This document shows, one piece after another, positions 47,132 through 59,559 of a stretch of DNA of 64,000 nucleotides. Source of the DNA: Candolleomyces eurysporus (Eukaryota > Basidiomycota > Agaricomycetes > Agaricales > Psathyrellaceae); the NCBI GenBank assembly GCA_027579435.1, contig JANBPK010000709.1, forward strand, positions 67,184-131,183, given 5' to 3'. The notes under the pieces were generated by a model, which was not told where the DNA came from, made no database searches, and saw only the letters and a list, made by a program, of their open reading frames with translations. The first letter of the stretch is position 1; each line of letters opens with the position of its first letter. The translations under genes were made by a program, and so were the position numbers.

Positions 47132-47139
47132 CTATAAAG
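47132..47139 (+). promoter_or_regulatory. TATA box of ERG7
   Basis: CTATAAAG, 44 bases before the ERG7 start codon; a short 5' leader would fit. No clear sterol-regulatory element was spotted upstream. Confidence 0.45.
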
Positions 47140-47182
47140 CCTGACCCTCACATCTCTGTTTTCAGCCCATTCTCTCGTCCCC

Positions 47183-50064
47183 ATGTCGTACACTCCTACT
47201 CCAATTCCCGTTGCTCGCGAATCCCCTGCATGGTCCCCTCTGGAAGTACCACACTCATCCAATGAACCGTTCACCGATTACACGAAATGGAGACTGAAAG
47301 TTAGCGACGGCGGACGACATATTTGGCACTACCTGAAGACAGACGAAGAGGTCGCAGCATGGCCGCAAAATACGGTGGATAAATACTGGCTGGGCTTGGG
47401 CGCGGTTCGTGGCAGCACCCCCGATGGGTGGCGTTCCGGACATTCACCTTGATTTCTTCGACTGTACAGGGTCTCCCCGCGTTGCCTAAAGCCAAGACTC
47501 CGTATGAAGCAGCACTCAACGGGTACAAATTCTACCAGAATCTCCAATCGGAGGATGGTCACTGGGCCGGGGAATATGGTGGACCTATGTTCCTCCTCCC
47601 GGGCGTTGTGATTGGGAGTTATATTGCCAACATGGCCTTCACACTCGAAGAGAGACTGGAGATGATTCGGTATCTCATGAACCACACCAACGAGGATGGT
47701 GGTTGGGGACTGTGCGTACGGTTCACCATTGCGTGTTTAAGCCAACTCTAAACCATACATTTTGTAGGCATATTGAAGGGCCTTCCACTGTCTTTGGAAC
47801 TGGCCTGAACTATGCATCCATTCGACTGCTTGGCATGAAAGCGGACCATCCTGTTGCGGTCAAAGCTCGTGCCTGCCTTCACAAGCTGGGTGAGTCTGCA
47901 AACTCAGCTTGGCGCCAGACCTCCGAGACTGACATTCTATTTGCAGGAGGAACCACGGGGATTCCTGCTTGGGGGAAATTCTGGTTCTCTTTGTTGGGTG
48001 TGTACGACTGGGCAGGCAATAACCCTGTTCCACCAGAATTATGGCAAGTTTCTCTACTCTCCATATCTATCGTCAGTTAGCTTATTAAACTTAGGCTGCT
48101 ACCAGACTGGCTTCCTATCCATCCTCACCGATGGTGGATACACGTCCGACAAGTGTTCCTCCCTATGAGCTATCTGTATGGCATCCGCTTCACTATACCC
48201 GAGAATGACATGGTCCTGGCACTCCGAGAGGTGAGAGCGCAACCTCCCTCTCTCGTTCCTTGGTTTTCAACTAACGTCTTGTTACAGGAACTCTATCCGC
48301 AGGACTACTACCAAATACATTGGCCTTCTCAACGCAATAACATTGCTTCTATCGACCTCTATTCGCCTCACACAAAACTATTCGACTTCATCTCCGACAT
48401 TTTGAGCATGTACGAGAATTGCTCGCTCCCTCCTCTTCGCAAGCGTGCAGTCGACTGTGCATATCAGCTCATTATCTATGAAGACGAAAACACATCGTAT
48501 CAAGACCTCGCTCCCGTAAACAAAATGTTCAACCTTGTCGCTCGCTATTCTCAGGATGGTATTGAGGGCGATTCGTGGCGCCTGCACGAGGTCAAGCGTC
48601 GCGACTTCATGTGGATGGGTGCCGAAGGAATGATGGTTTGCGGGACGAACGGGAGCCAGCTTTGGGACACTGGATTCATCGTTCAGGCGCTCGTGGAGAC
48701 TGGGTTGGCGAACGAGGAGCAATTCAAAGAAGGCTTGTTGAAGTCTCTGGAATGGCTGGACGGCGCTCAGATGCAGGACAACCCAAAACATTATGAAAAG
48801 GCCTATCGACATCGAACGAAAGGCGCATTCGGGTTCAGGTGAGTTAATGAACACTTGATCATCGTCAGCAGCTACTAACAGTGCGCACAACCAGCACTAA
48901 GGAACAGGGATACACTGTCAGTGATTGTACTGGAGAAGGTCTCAAAGCTGTGATGTATTTGCAGCACCATCTTGAGTGAGTCGGTTCCCCCGTACCTTTA
49001 ATATTTCATTATTATTTTGACTTACCACGCTTCTCGACCCCAAGTTTCACCCCGAAGCCCGTCTCTGAACGCCGGATGCAAGACGCTGTCGATACCATGC
49101 TATCCCTTCAAAATTCTGATGGTGGTTTTGCATCTTATGAATTGATTCGTGCGGGTTCGTGGTCGGAATGGCTCAACCCCGCAGAGGTTTTCGGTAAGTT
49201 ATGTTTCGCATACCCAACGTAGCGAGAGGGATACTAACGCAGGCGCCTGTTAGGGAACATAATGGTCGAATACAACTACCCAGAATGTTCGACCTCTGCT
49301 ATCACATCCTTGGCCATTTTCCGCAAGCTCTACCCCCACTATCGCTCCAAGGACATTGAGTACGTTGCTAACCTCATCAACTTCAATCGAACGTGACTGA
49401 CCAAAATATTTAACGCTCTAGTCGGTGCATCCGTCATGCTGTCGACTACCTTCACAAAGCCCAGACTCCCGAAGGTGGATGGATCGGAAACTGGGGCATC
49501 TGCTTCACTTACGCCGCCATGTTCGCCACAGAGAGTCTTGCGCTCCTTGGTGAGACGTACGAAACAAGCCCCTACTCCCGCCGTGCCTGCGAGTTCCTCG
49601 TTGGCAAACAACGAGCAGATGGAGGGTGGGGTGAGAGTTACCAGGCATGCTATTCTCGATATCCCGTCTTCTCTGTCACCGTTGCTAACGTTGTTTAATT
49701 CTTCTATTTACAGTCGTGTGAGCGGAGTGAGTGGGTAGAACACGAGAACACCCAACTCGTGCAGACGAGCTGGGCCGTAATGGCTCTGATGTATGCCAAG
49801 TACCCACACATTGGACCCATAGAAAAAGGAGTCAAGCTGGTCATGGGGAGGCAGTTGCCTGTGAGTTTTTTGGATATCCGCCGATGCAGAAAATTTCGGC
49901 TAATAAGCGAATGTACACAGGACGGCTCATGGCCTCAGGAAGCTATTGAAGGGGTGTTCAATAAGAGCTGTGCCATCTCTTACCCAAACTTTAAATTCTC
50001 CTTCCCTATCTGGATGCTTGGAAAAGCGCACCAGTACCTCGAGGACCTTAGAAAGCGATCATAG
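47183..50064 (+). CDS. ERG7: Lanosterol synthase (oxidosqualene cyclase)
   Basis: Cyclises 2,3-oxidosqualene to lanosterol at the ER or lipid droplet, the first ring-forming step of ergosterol synthesis. Twelve exons (47183-47404, 47470-47711, 47768-47889, 47947-48043, 48095-48230, 48288-48838, 48895-48975, 49045-49193, 49254-49359, 49422-49644, 49714-49860 and 49921-50064) give 739 residues, the usual length. Landmarks: [55 protein letters not shown]-type repeats ([31 protein letters not shown]) and C-terminal [19 protein letters not shown]. The catalytic motif normally DCTAE reads DCTGE (Asp about 467, bases 48923-48937). Two introns, after exons 4 and 10, start with GC (the first GCAAGT). 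The intron after exon 1 starts with GTTCGT. Confidence 0.95.
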
Positions 50065-51224
50065 ATTTCTAGAGTGATAATTTATTTGGTGGTGTACTCG
50101 GCGTTGAATGGAACACCTTTCCCGAGCGTGTAAACTGACGTGTGCGAGCGCGTGTGGGCTGTCGTCGTGGCTAGATTCTATCTCTCTGCGCGCAACGCGT
50201 GCAGTAAGCCTTCTGTCACCTCAAACTTTGAAGACACAACTCCACGTTCGAAGTGTGTGCTAAACGCGATATCGATCGGCACACGGAAGCAGGTCTTGTC
50301 CGACCTTACACCGTGCCAGGACTGCCGAACCACTTCGCCAGTCGGATCCTGGTGATCGCCGCCAACTTCACTGCTCTTGTGCACAGTTCCAGAGATAAGC
50401 GCGTCGTTCAGACTTCACAGGAAACGTCAAACACACCATGACCGTTGAAAGAAACGTTCACAACAGGAAACCGGGGTTTGATTACACCGCTCGCTTTCCA
50501 CTCCACGCTTGCAATTCTGACTCTGGTCTTTATTACTGGTGTAACGAAACACGACCATATGCTTGTCTGAACATTCCAGCAGTCATTAGTCTCGGCCGAA
50601 GTTGCGGTGCCATTCTACTGCCGCCCATCATAGATACCATAATAGGTACGATATCTTTCAACTTCAAAGTTCGAGCGCGCCATTGCTTGAGTTTGGTAAC
50701 GTATATACCTATATCTGTCTCGTTAACGTTGAGGTGGAGCGTCCAAGAAAAAATACCGGTTCGATTTTGTCGTAAGCAATAAGCACAATCTCTTCAATCG
50801 AACGTTGCAACGACTTCAGACAGCACGGATCACGTACTGCAAGGTTGGATGAACCTCTCAAACGTCTTAGCCGATCAGGCGTAGGTACGTTCGAGCGGCA
50901 GGCGTACCTAATCCACTGAATATGCCTTTGCAACCGTCTGTCAAGATTATGCGGAGGCGTCGGGTTTCATTCATTTCTCAAAAATAACGCTAAGGCACCG
51001 CGGTTGAATGAATTCTAGCCCCAACTTTTGCGGTCCCGGGGCCTGGTTGCCAGTGCAAGTCCTTATCGATCGGCTGCGAAAACAACACTGAAACCTCCTA
51101 AATGGTTATATGGCGAGTGTTCCTTTTAATTTCAACATGACGGCAAGTCGAGGGTCGAGCAAGGGTCGAGCGAGGGCATCACGTTATCACGGGACGACGC
51201 TCGCCAGATTGGCCCACACGAAGC
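50065..51224. other. Gene-poor stretch downstream of ERG7
   Basis: No coding signal seen on either strand; short frames show no motifs or paired splice sites. Confidence 0.4.
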
Positions 51225-51242
51225 AAAAAAAAAAAAAAAAAN
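51225..51242. repeat. Poly-A run ending in N
   Basis: Seventeen A bases followed by an N. It may be a retroposition tail, or simply a homopolymer with uncertain length. Confidence 0.7.
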
Positions 51243-54186
51243 GAAACAGATCTGACTGTCAGCGAACCAGTAGACGTATGGGCTAGCACTTGCCGGGCGA
51301 TGGCGAAGTTGCACCCCTATGCTACTCCTGAGCGGTACCCCGTGCCATTCGACCATTGACGCCAGAAGTTGCACTACCCCACTGCGGGCAGACGCAATCT
51401 CCACTTCAGAAGTCAATGTATATGCGATTGAATAGGACCTCGAGGTCGGGCACTGAGAAAAAAGGGCCGCAACGGTCACCACAAGTGTACGATACTGACA
51501 GTAGAAGGCCTGGTGCGTCCATATGCCCTGCATTCTCAGCATGGTCAAGAGCACTCGAAGCACCCAGCGCGTCTCGTGGCCCCAAAGACCAAGTAGATCA
51601 GCCTCTCAGACGTTCTGATAGAAGGGTGAGTTGATGAGGTTTCAACGGATCTGGTGCTCATAGTCATGAAAGCCAGATCCAGTTGAGAGCCTTGAGGCAG
51701 CCTGTGGATCTCTTCGTCAAAGCTCTTCTAACCATGTCAGGTACATCCGCACTCACGATGATCTTCGCTCTGACGCGCCAGGCGACAGCGTCAGCGCCAG
51801 TATGACCTGCTCGAGCCTCCGACATCGACGGGGGCCTTCGTGTGCCTTCNTTTGGGAGAGGGCATTGCTTTGTTGAGGACCGACAATTAACAGCCGTTGA
51901 CAATCACTTCTCCCCTCTCCATCACCTGTGATCAATCAAGTCAGAAATCCAATAGATCCAGCTGAAGGCTTCTGGCGACTCACAAAAAGAAGCGTCGGTA
52001 CCTTCAACCAACAATGGCACTTCGTTCTCCAGCAAAGGCATCTGCATTCTTTGACCATCCCTCGAACAGACCGAATTGACCGCTTTTCATCGTCGCTGTA
52101 TAATGATAATGACCTTCGAAAATATTCGAAGCAATCGACACGGTCTTCCTCCGACTCAACCGTGCTTCTACCTCGACAAATCAAGAATACGAATGCAACC
52201 CCCGCCCAAGTGTGGAGAAGGGGATCCTGGACTGGGAAGAGAAGCGGGATGCGACCGTCGGTGTCGGTGACCAACGCTCGAGTCCAACAACCTTCGACAT
52301 GTCAAACTATGAGATCGACTTGACCCAAATGAATCTGGGTTCATCACTGTCCCGAGCAGATCGATGAGATCCAGCTCTCCAAGAGAGAAAGGTCAAGCCA
52401 AATCACGTCTTTTGTCCTGCCCAAAATCTGGCATCCAGTGCCCTCGAATTGACACATTATAGTCAGCGACACCCGTGCAAGTATCACCTGTTCAATTGTT
52501 CTTGGGAAGTCTATTGCGCTATCCCGAAGCCAATAAAAGAACACACAGCTCTATCAGCCCGCCCAAGACCAAGCCTTGAAAATCGGCCTCGTTTTTCGAT
52601 GGTCGCTACCTGCAGGCAGAATCCGCTGACAACCAGATATGCACCCCTCTGATTCATTCGGCGGATTGTGGGTCCTCGCCATGCGGTGTTAGCGCTGGGC
52701 GGTCAGAGTCATACACACCCTCCGATTCAACTAAGCTTAGAAGAGTATAGTCAGGATATGTGACACCTCAAAGTCGTCGACGGACTTACTTTTTTCGGTG
52801 CGCCTTGTTTATGTTGACGTTGCCACCCAAGCTGTTCAGGAGTGTGGCGCTGTTTCAGCTTTCTGGAAGCAGGTCACAGGGTAAAGGAAGGATATCCTGG
52901 CGTCTTGCGTATCGGCCTACCTTGGTACCGCCGTCAAGTGCCCAGCGCTCGAGCCCCAATATGTCTTCGATCACGCATCCATAGAATCATATCACAGAAT
53001 CACAGCAGCGATAGGAATCGGTGACGCCCGCTGTCTGAGCCTGCGATACGGAACAGCAACATCCGTACACGCCAAAAAAAAACATCTCGAACATGAGGCG
53101 GAACGACACACCAGATGACCCCTAACCCGGTCCTTTCATCAAGGGAGCCGTTGCCTTGGAGTGATGGATTAGGGAAAGGGCATACCAACTTGAAAATAGC
53201 AAGTGGCGGGCGGTGGCGGTCCACTGCAGTACCGCCGAGTCGGTCACTGCATCCAGCATGACCCAGCCTCTATTCCTCGTCAAGACAAAAAGGGCTCCGG
53301 TGGCAGAGGAGATAAGAGGTTGCGATGCAACCAGTCATCGGAGCGCCTAAGGATATGTGTCACAGCGCTCAGCAACCGTATTTGTCGTTCTCTTGCATGC
53401 AACGTACCAGATCGACCCGGAACTGAATGAACGCCGTCAGACACCTCAGCGAGGCGCACCTGCGCAGACCACATGAGTTAGGCTAGCCTCATGACGCCTC
53501 GTGCATGATATCTATGAATGCACCGTCATGTCATCGAGTCATTCCGGCCTACATGCAGAGCAGAGTTCAGTCACGAGATTGATTAGATCGCGCTCAAGCA
53601 GGGTAAGTACAAACGTTCTGGACTTACTTGCCGGTAAAGCGTATACGTTCGGTCACCGGTATCCAGGACGCCTCGAGGTATCAAAACGTTTAGAAGGAAT
53701 TTTGAAATCCTGACAGGATTCCGCCGGGTAGCTGTAGAGTCTCGACGCAGGGTGTGGACAGATGGATGGAGTCTCCCATATGGCAAGTTCTAGGGTCCAA
53801 GAGGACTGCGGTTATACAATTATTAGTCAATATCAACAGTTCATTCAAGTCAATTACCTTGAGGTAGTTAGACGCCCAATGACTCGGATCAGATGTGTGC
53901 ATGGGGATGGAGAACTGCGCCAACAACAACCAAATTTGGAGAACAAAGCAATTGAGCAACCGTTCGGGAAACGCGTCGAGTATGAAACGAAACCTACAAG
54001 TGGCGTGAAAGGTGACTCGCAGCCCCCATTGTGGGTGCCTTCGCTCGCTTGCATGCCTAGTATTGATTAGATCGCGAATCCATGGCTGGCCCCCACAACC
54101 AGACGTAAAGGAGAACAATGAAAGGGAAGCATCACTGGCACCCTGCCTGTAAATCAAAGTTAGCGGTAGTTATCCCAGTCAGTGCA
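51243..54186. other. Gene-poor stretch
   Basis: About 2.9 kb without a convincing gene. Frames are short, lack domain motifs and change strand at random. The short string ATTGATTAGATCGCG occurs near 53.58 and 54.06 kb. Possibly an old decayed element, but nothing identifies it. Confidence 0.4.
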
Positions 54187-54237
54187 ACAATAGGCTGTTT
54201 GGCGAGAGTCTTTACGTTCTCTCCTCAAGCCTATTGT
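54187..54237. other. Imperfect hairpin
   Basis: Perfect 10-base inverted arms ACAATAGGCT and AGCCTATTGT enclose a second 5-base stem (GAGAG/CTCTC) around a 10-base loop. Either strand could form it. It could be a small-RNA precursor or chance; no promoter or terminator is visible. Confidence 0.35.
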
Positions 54238-57200
54238 ACGTCGTCACCCAGATGATTGAGACACTTACTTAGTTTGCCGCCCCCTTTGACGTTAACTTTT
54301 TCTGCGTTGCCTAGAGGGGAAACCTCGCAGCGGAACACATAGCGCAGAGATGTAGAATGCAGCGCAGCGCGTACCCACCTAGAATCACCATACTCGTTCG
54401 TGGCAACCGGTCGGGACTCGGAAAACCCTGTCCCGCTTTCGTGGGGGCGCTAGGGTTTGCTTCCACGGAGAGTCGAGTCAAAGAATGCAGAAGCCTGGGA
54501 GAGCAAGCATACACGAGTATGGTGTCATACCATGGTCTAAGCTGCGAGAACCCGAGCCTTGACATATCGTATCATCAGGATTCGAGGCCACGAGGCGCAG
54601 TGACCGCAACATTAATATGTATTGGCCGATTCGGAGCCTGCGGTATATGAACCCACTAGCCTCGAGTCATGTCAGTTGCTGTTAAGAACGATTAACTGTC
54701 ACCATATAAAGACAATTGTGCATGCTAGCTCGCCACGTCGTGCATACAAGCTCCCGAATCCGGCGAATAGGAATTCAAAGTGACTTGACACTCACCTGTG
54801 TGATTTTTTTTTTCTCTCTTCGGGCGCGGTTTTAGGGTGAAAACTCGGAATTCGAAGCTTTGCCTCGAGGAGATGGATAATGGATGCTGCTGGTCCCCGT
54901 TGCGCAGTGTGTGCAAATGGCTTGGGAACCCCGCATGTAATACGGTCCTGCGCTCCGTAGTTCACGCAACGCTCTGTGATGGAGTCAGAATTTCAAATTG
55001 CATGAGTATCAGGTGGACGAGGATCGTGTTCCGTTGCTCTATAGTTCGGATGTGAGTTGAACGGATATCTGCGCTCCACGCGCAGGCCGAATAGAGATGA
55101 TCAGCCCATAGGATCCATGTATACGGGCAACAAGGCCGTACCAATCATCCATCAAAATGACTGCAAATTTGAAATCCGTGCAGCCCATTGACCTCGAGGA
55201 CCTCGGGGGAAAGAACATAACCTCGAAGGGGAAAAAATAATCACGATGTCCTTCGAGTTTGATCCGGTTGGGGTGCGGGTCGGACTCGGAATCGCGCACG
55301 TTTTGTTTCGTTGCATCCCGATGCTGCCCACCAATACCAAGTCGATCCAAATGCCAAGTCCGCAGGGGTCCGTAGCTGCCGTTGGTTAATAGGTTAGACG
55401 GCGAACGAGTCCAAGATCCGTACGAAGCCACAGGGGAGGATTCGGGTGGATCAGCGTATATCGCATCAAGCTCCTCGGGTCGTCGACAAGTTCAATGTTT
55501 CTTTGAAATATGATGAAACGGCGTATCAAGCTCCCCTTCGTACCGCATATCCGCGCCCACATTGAGTGAAGAGTCGAGAACACCCGGTCGGCGTCATAGG
55601 CCAGGCCCCGTCTGCAGCCACCCGTTTGACGTGTTTCTTGTTGCCTCTCAAAAATTTCTCCGATCGTTTTCCTTTTCCTTGCAACCTTGGCAAAGCTCCG
55701 GATCCCCAACGACTGCCAAGGCCTCGGGGTGAATTGGGGAGTCATGACATTATCCGCGTCGTCACCGTGGACAACGGTCGTTGGAAACTTTCACCTTCAC
55801 ATGTTGTGCTGTAATGATTTTCCTGAGCGCGAGCAGCCCCATGGATAAAGCGCTCCGCCGCCAAAGGCCCGAAGAAAAAAAAGCGATTGCAAATTCGCCT
55901 TGCCATCGCTGGGGCGATCCTGAAACTTGAACCCGTACCAATATCGTTGGTCCTTGATGAAGGCGTGGTCCTGGTAAAAAAAATACAAAGACGGCGAGCG
56001 CTTGAGTCGCCGACACAGCAACTAATAAATCAATATTTTGAACGCATCATTCCNAAATTTGAAGTGGCGGCGGGGGGCGGCCGCTGGACCGATCCAGGCG
56101 GCGGGATTATGAGCCTATCGGATATCCGTATACGAAAACGACATGGGCCCTACAACTGTATGTACATATGTACTAGTATGTCTATAGTGAAAGGCGTCAG
56201 ATATTTTCACACTGCAGCGCCTCCATTGACAATTGAAATCGGGTGGATTGTATCACCGACGGTGCGCATTCCGACTGTATTTGACGCCGCAGGTCTGGAG
56301 CCTATACACGTTGTGCCTGATTTTTTGTATGGTAACGCCAGAAACGCCTCCAACCAGGGTGAATAGAGGAATACGCGTTGACGCTCTATGTAACGTAACT
56401 CGAAATAATAAACACCAAATTGAGCTGTAGGAAACAAGAAAGTGAGCCAACGAAACGGTATGTTGTGTAGGCGGTCGGTGGGCGCCTGGCCTTTGTAATT
56501 TTATTCTATTTGANTTTTTTGTTGGTTCAAGCCCTGATGTTGATACGGAGTGGAATTAGAGCGTTTCATACGCCTGGTTACGATAACTCAACAAGTGTTC
56601 AAGTTGGTGGAGAGGGAACACGATAACACCGGGACCGCCGCGACGACTGTTGGATGGGAGATATATTGAAAATATGGCACGACCGACGTCGAACGGACAG
56701 AAATTTGTTATATCGGTATCGTAATGTTGAAAGGATGGTTGCTGAAAACCGTGGAATCCACGACGGTGTGAGCCGCGACGTCGCTGGTATTGTGTTCTGC
56801 AGAGAGTCACTTAACCTTGCAACGTGTACGCAGCGTGGATCAAAGCAAGCGGAGAAGTGACGAATCAGGTGCGGGCGGGGGATAAAACGGGAAATTGGAA
56901 TGGGTGCGCGTTGCCTGGTGACGGGGAATGGCGAAGTGGCTCTCGGGTGGCTGGCCGAGAGAGGGTGCTTGGACAGGCAATACAGACACTAATTTGGCGA
57001 TGAGTGGAGTGCTGCCTGGCAGAAGGTGCAGGCGCAATGCGATTTCGACGGTGTAGCGACGAGGAGAGGGAGGTTGCAATGAGAGGCCNGGGATCTGTCC
57101 AAAAGGGGATGGAGGTGGTCCAAACGGGGACAGGGAGAGATCTGAGATGGATCGCAGATCTGGATGAGATGGCCGATGTGGGATGAAATGGAGGATAATA

Positions 57201-57273
57201 AAAAATGGGTTGGTATATAGAGACTGGGAACAAGAGACGGTCTGCCTGCTTTGGTGTTCCCTTTGCATCGAAC
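54238..57273. other. Gene-poor stretch before the Ser/Pro-rich gene
   Basis: About 3 kb with no supported gene. The longest minus-strand frames (55.39-55.75 and 56.84-57.27 kb) have no motif and lie across plus-strand features. The last 100 bases probably hold the promoter of the next gene. Confidence 0.4.
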
Positions 57274-58375
57274 ATGTTCTCCTCAGGCTCTCCCTACTCG
57301 CCTTTCTTCACTTCGGGGCTATTCGTCGCCGCTGCCGTCCCCGACGACACTCCCGCCAGCCCCCGCAGAGGCTCCCTGCCCACCGACTCGCTGTCGACCC
57401 GCACCCCCGNCCCCGCCGACCGCCTCCTACTACGCCACCCAAAAAGAGTATCGCTCTTTCCTTTCTCTCGATCTCGCAGAGTCGCGAAAGTCAAAGTGCG
57501 TCTCCTCTCTCCCCTTGTTCTCTTTTTGTCCTGACAGCGTCCCCAGACAATCCACACCTGCCCAGCCACTGCGCCTGCGCTACTCCCGCGACTCTATCCG
57601 TAGCATCCCCTCGCCCAAGCCTNGCGCCCTCGATCACTCTCCCCGAGCTGCCAGTGCCCAAGGCCCCTACCCCAGTCCCCGTTGCGTCCGCCCCGCCCCG
57701 CCTCCCCTCGATCCCCCAAGCTGCCCTCGCTCCGCATCTCCCGCACAGAGGCACCAACCACAGTCGTCTCTTTGAAAAAGTCGCGTTTCTCGACCACCAC
57801 CACATCCACCGTCTCGACTCGCGCACGCAGAATCAACCGGTCAAATGCTCTCGACCGCCTCGAGGGCAAGATCAAGCTGCAAGCTTCAGCACCTCCGTCT
57901 ATCTCCCGCTTCTCCTTGCGCCGCAATTTCATGAGCCTCAGCGACGACGAGAGCGACGATGATGAGGAGAGCGATATTGATTCCCTCGACGCCAAGAGCG
58001 ACTACTCGGACGACNTTTTTTGAAACCCAGGACAACCGACTCTTCTACACCGGCTACTTTGAGCCAGAGGATCTCGTCTTCCCTTCAGCCAAGTCTGCTT
58101 CGACATCACCCACTCGATCAGCAACAGCTCCTTCATCTCCCAAATCCGCCCCCTCATCGCCCTCCAAACCTGCAAGCTCATCTCCGTCGCGGAAACAGTT
58201 CATCAGGCGTTCGACCAAGGATTGGTTTCCTCTGAAGAGCTTCATCGACCTGCGAAATGGAAACGACGGTGACTCGTCGTCCTTCGCTTCTGGGCCGACT
58301 TCTACGTCGGCCGCTTCTCCAACAACATCGTCTTGGAGCTGGAGAAGCTTCATCGACGTTGCTCACCTCCCTTGA
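57274..58375 (+). CDS. Ser/Pro-rich basic hypothetical protein
   Basis: Not recognised. Two exons (57274-57495 and 57538-58375). Ns at 57410, 57623 and 58015 break the frame. Dropping all three, plus one surplus base in a C-rich stretch near 57.7 kb, gives one 351-residue frame with consistent composition. Pieces in order: MFSSGSPYSPFFTSGLFVAA, SYYATQKEYRSFLSLDLAE, ITLPELPVPKAP, KLPSLRISRTEAPTTVVSLK, NALDRLEGKIKLQ, an acidic patch (SDDESDDDEESD), FFETQDNRLFYTGYFEPED, then Ser/Pro runs and SWSWRSFIDVAHLP. This looks like a regulatory or scaffold protein with phosphorylation sites. It is the only likely gene in the last 14 kb. Confidence 0.65.
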
Positions 58376-59500
58376 GCCTGCGTCTCGATCTCGCTTGATC
58401 CTTGGATCAAGCCTCCACATTCATTCAATCATTCATCTCTTCGTTCCGTCTCAGCATTCGCATGTCTCGACACGATTCCAACCTCGCTCCTTCTACCTCT
58501 AATTTTATAATTTAATCCTAATCGCTCATTATATGCTCTATCGGTTGTTTGTACCATATACCTCACCAACTCGCTCACTCCCTTCGTTTTGTCGCCTTCT
58601 TGCTTTACCGTCATACCACTCAGCTGCATCTTGGTCTGCGACCTTCGCCATGGTCCTCTCTCTCTCTCTCTCTTCNACTTTTTCTAATATCGCTTTGTAC
58701 ATACCATCATCTTGCATTTGTACCACCCACATTTTTTTTCAAGTCCACCAACGAACTTTCGTATATAGTCAATACCTACAACATACAAATTCTCGTATAA
58801 CCTGCTCCTATTGCTATTTACTACCCACTCTCCTTGTAGTTTTCTAGTGTAGAAACTTCCAGCTTCGTCAAGAGCTGAAAAATAAAAAAAAAGATGTTAA
58901 ACAGTTCTTTCTTGCATCCTTGCTGAGTCGGTTCAAATCGGACTTAGCGTTCGTCACCCGTTGGTGCGGGGATATCGATGCGCCACTCCCGCCCGCCTGT
59001 CTGATCAGGTTCAGCCTACTGCCATCCAATCATCGTTATGCATACATATCGGCCATATGCACACAACCTCAGACGCCCATATCTACATGATTTGGGCCAA
59101 GTACCCCGCATTCTCTGCTCCATCTCTCTCGTTGCCATGGCCTCTCTTCTCCTCCAGATCGAGCTAGCTCCCAGGTACGTTCGGCATCGTCCCCGCCAAG
59201 TATTGACAATTACCGAAGCGTCATTGTTCTTGGAGTCAGCCCACAATGACGACTTTTATGATGAAAGAATTTTCTAAAGCAGAATGAAGAGATATCTCAC
59301 GTCGACTTTTTCTGTGTACGTCTTTCCGTTCGGGAAGTTGAAGCCTGAGGGAAAACTTTAATTTTGAACTGAATTGAATGGAGATGATTGACTCACCTAT
59401 CCGGTGCTCCCCGACTCTCTTCTCCTCCGACGATGCGCAGGGTCTTCGTAACGCGTATTTACCGTTTCAATTATACGACCCTGACTGGCTGCGCTAGAAC
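58376..59500. other. 3' UTR and gene-poor sequence
   Basis: The first 500 bases are T/C-rich with AATTTTATAATTTAAT-like tracts, a likely 3' UTR, including a (TC)n microsatellite at about 58.65-58.67 kb. No gene is seen in the rest. Confidence 0.4.
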
Positions 59501-59559
59501 GTCGGAAGGCGGACACGGATGCAGTTGAGCGTTTTTTTTTCCCAACTGGCGCCCGTGTC

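Noticed and set aside
51132..51563. 143-codon minus-strand frame with a Phe run
   Set aside because: The Phe run is the translated poly-A tract with an N; the rest has no recognisable feature.
56840..57275. Pro/Ser-rich minus-strand frame of 142 codons
   Set aside because: It is a low-complexity shadow of C/T-rich promoter sequence upstream of the Ser/Pro-rich gene.
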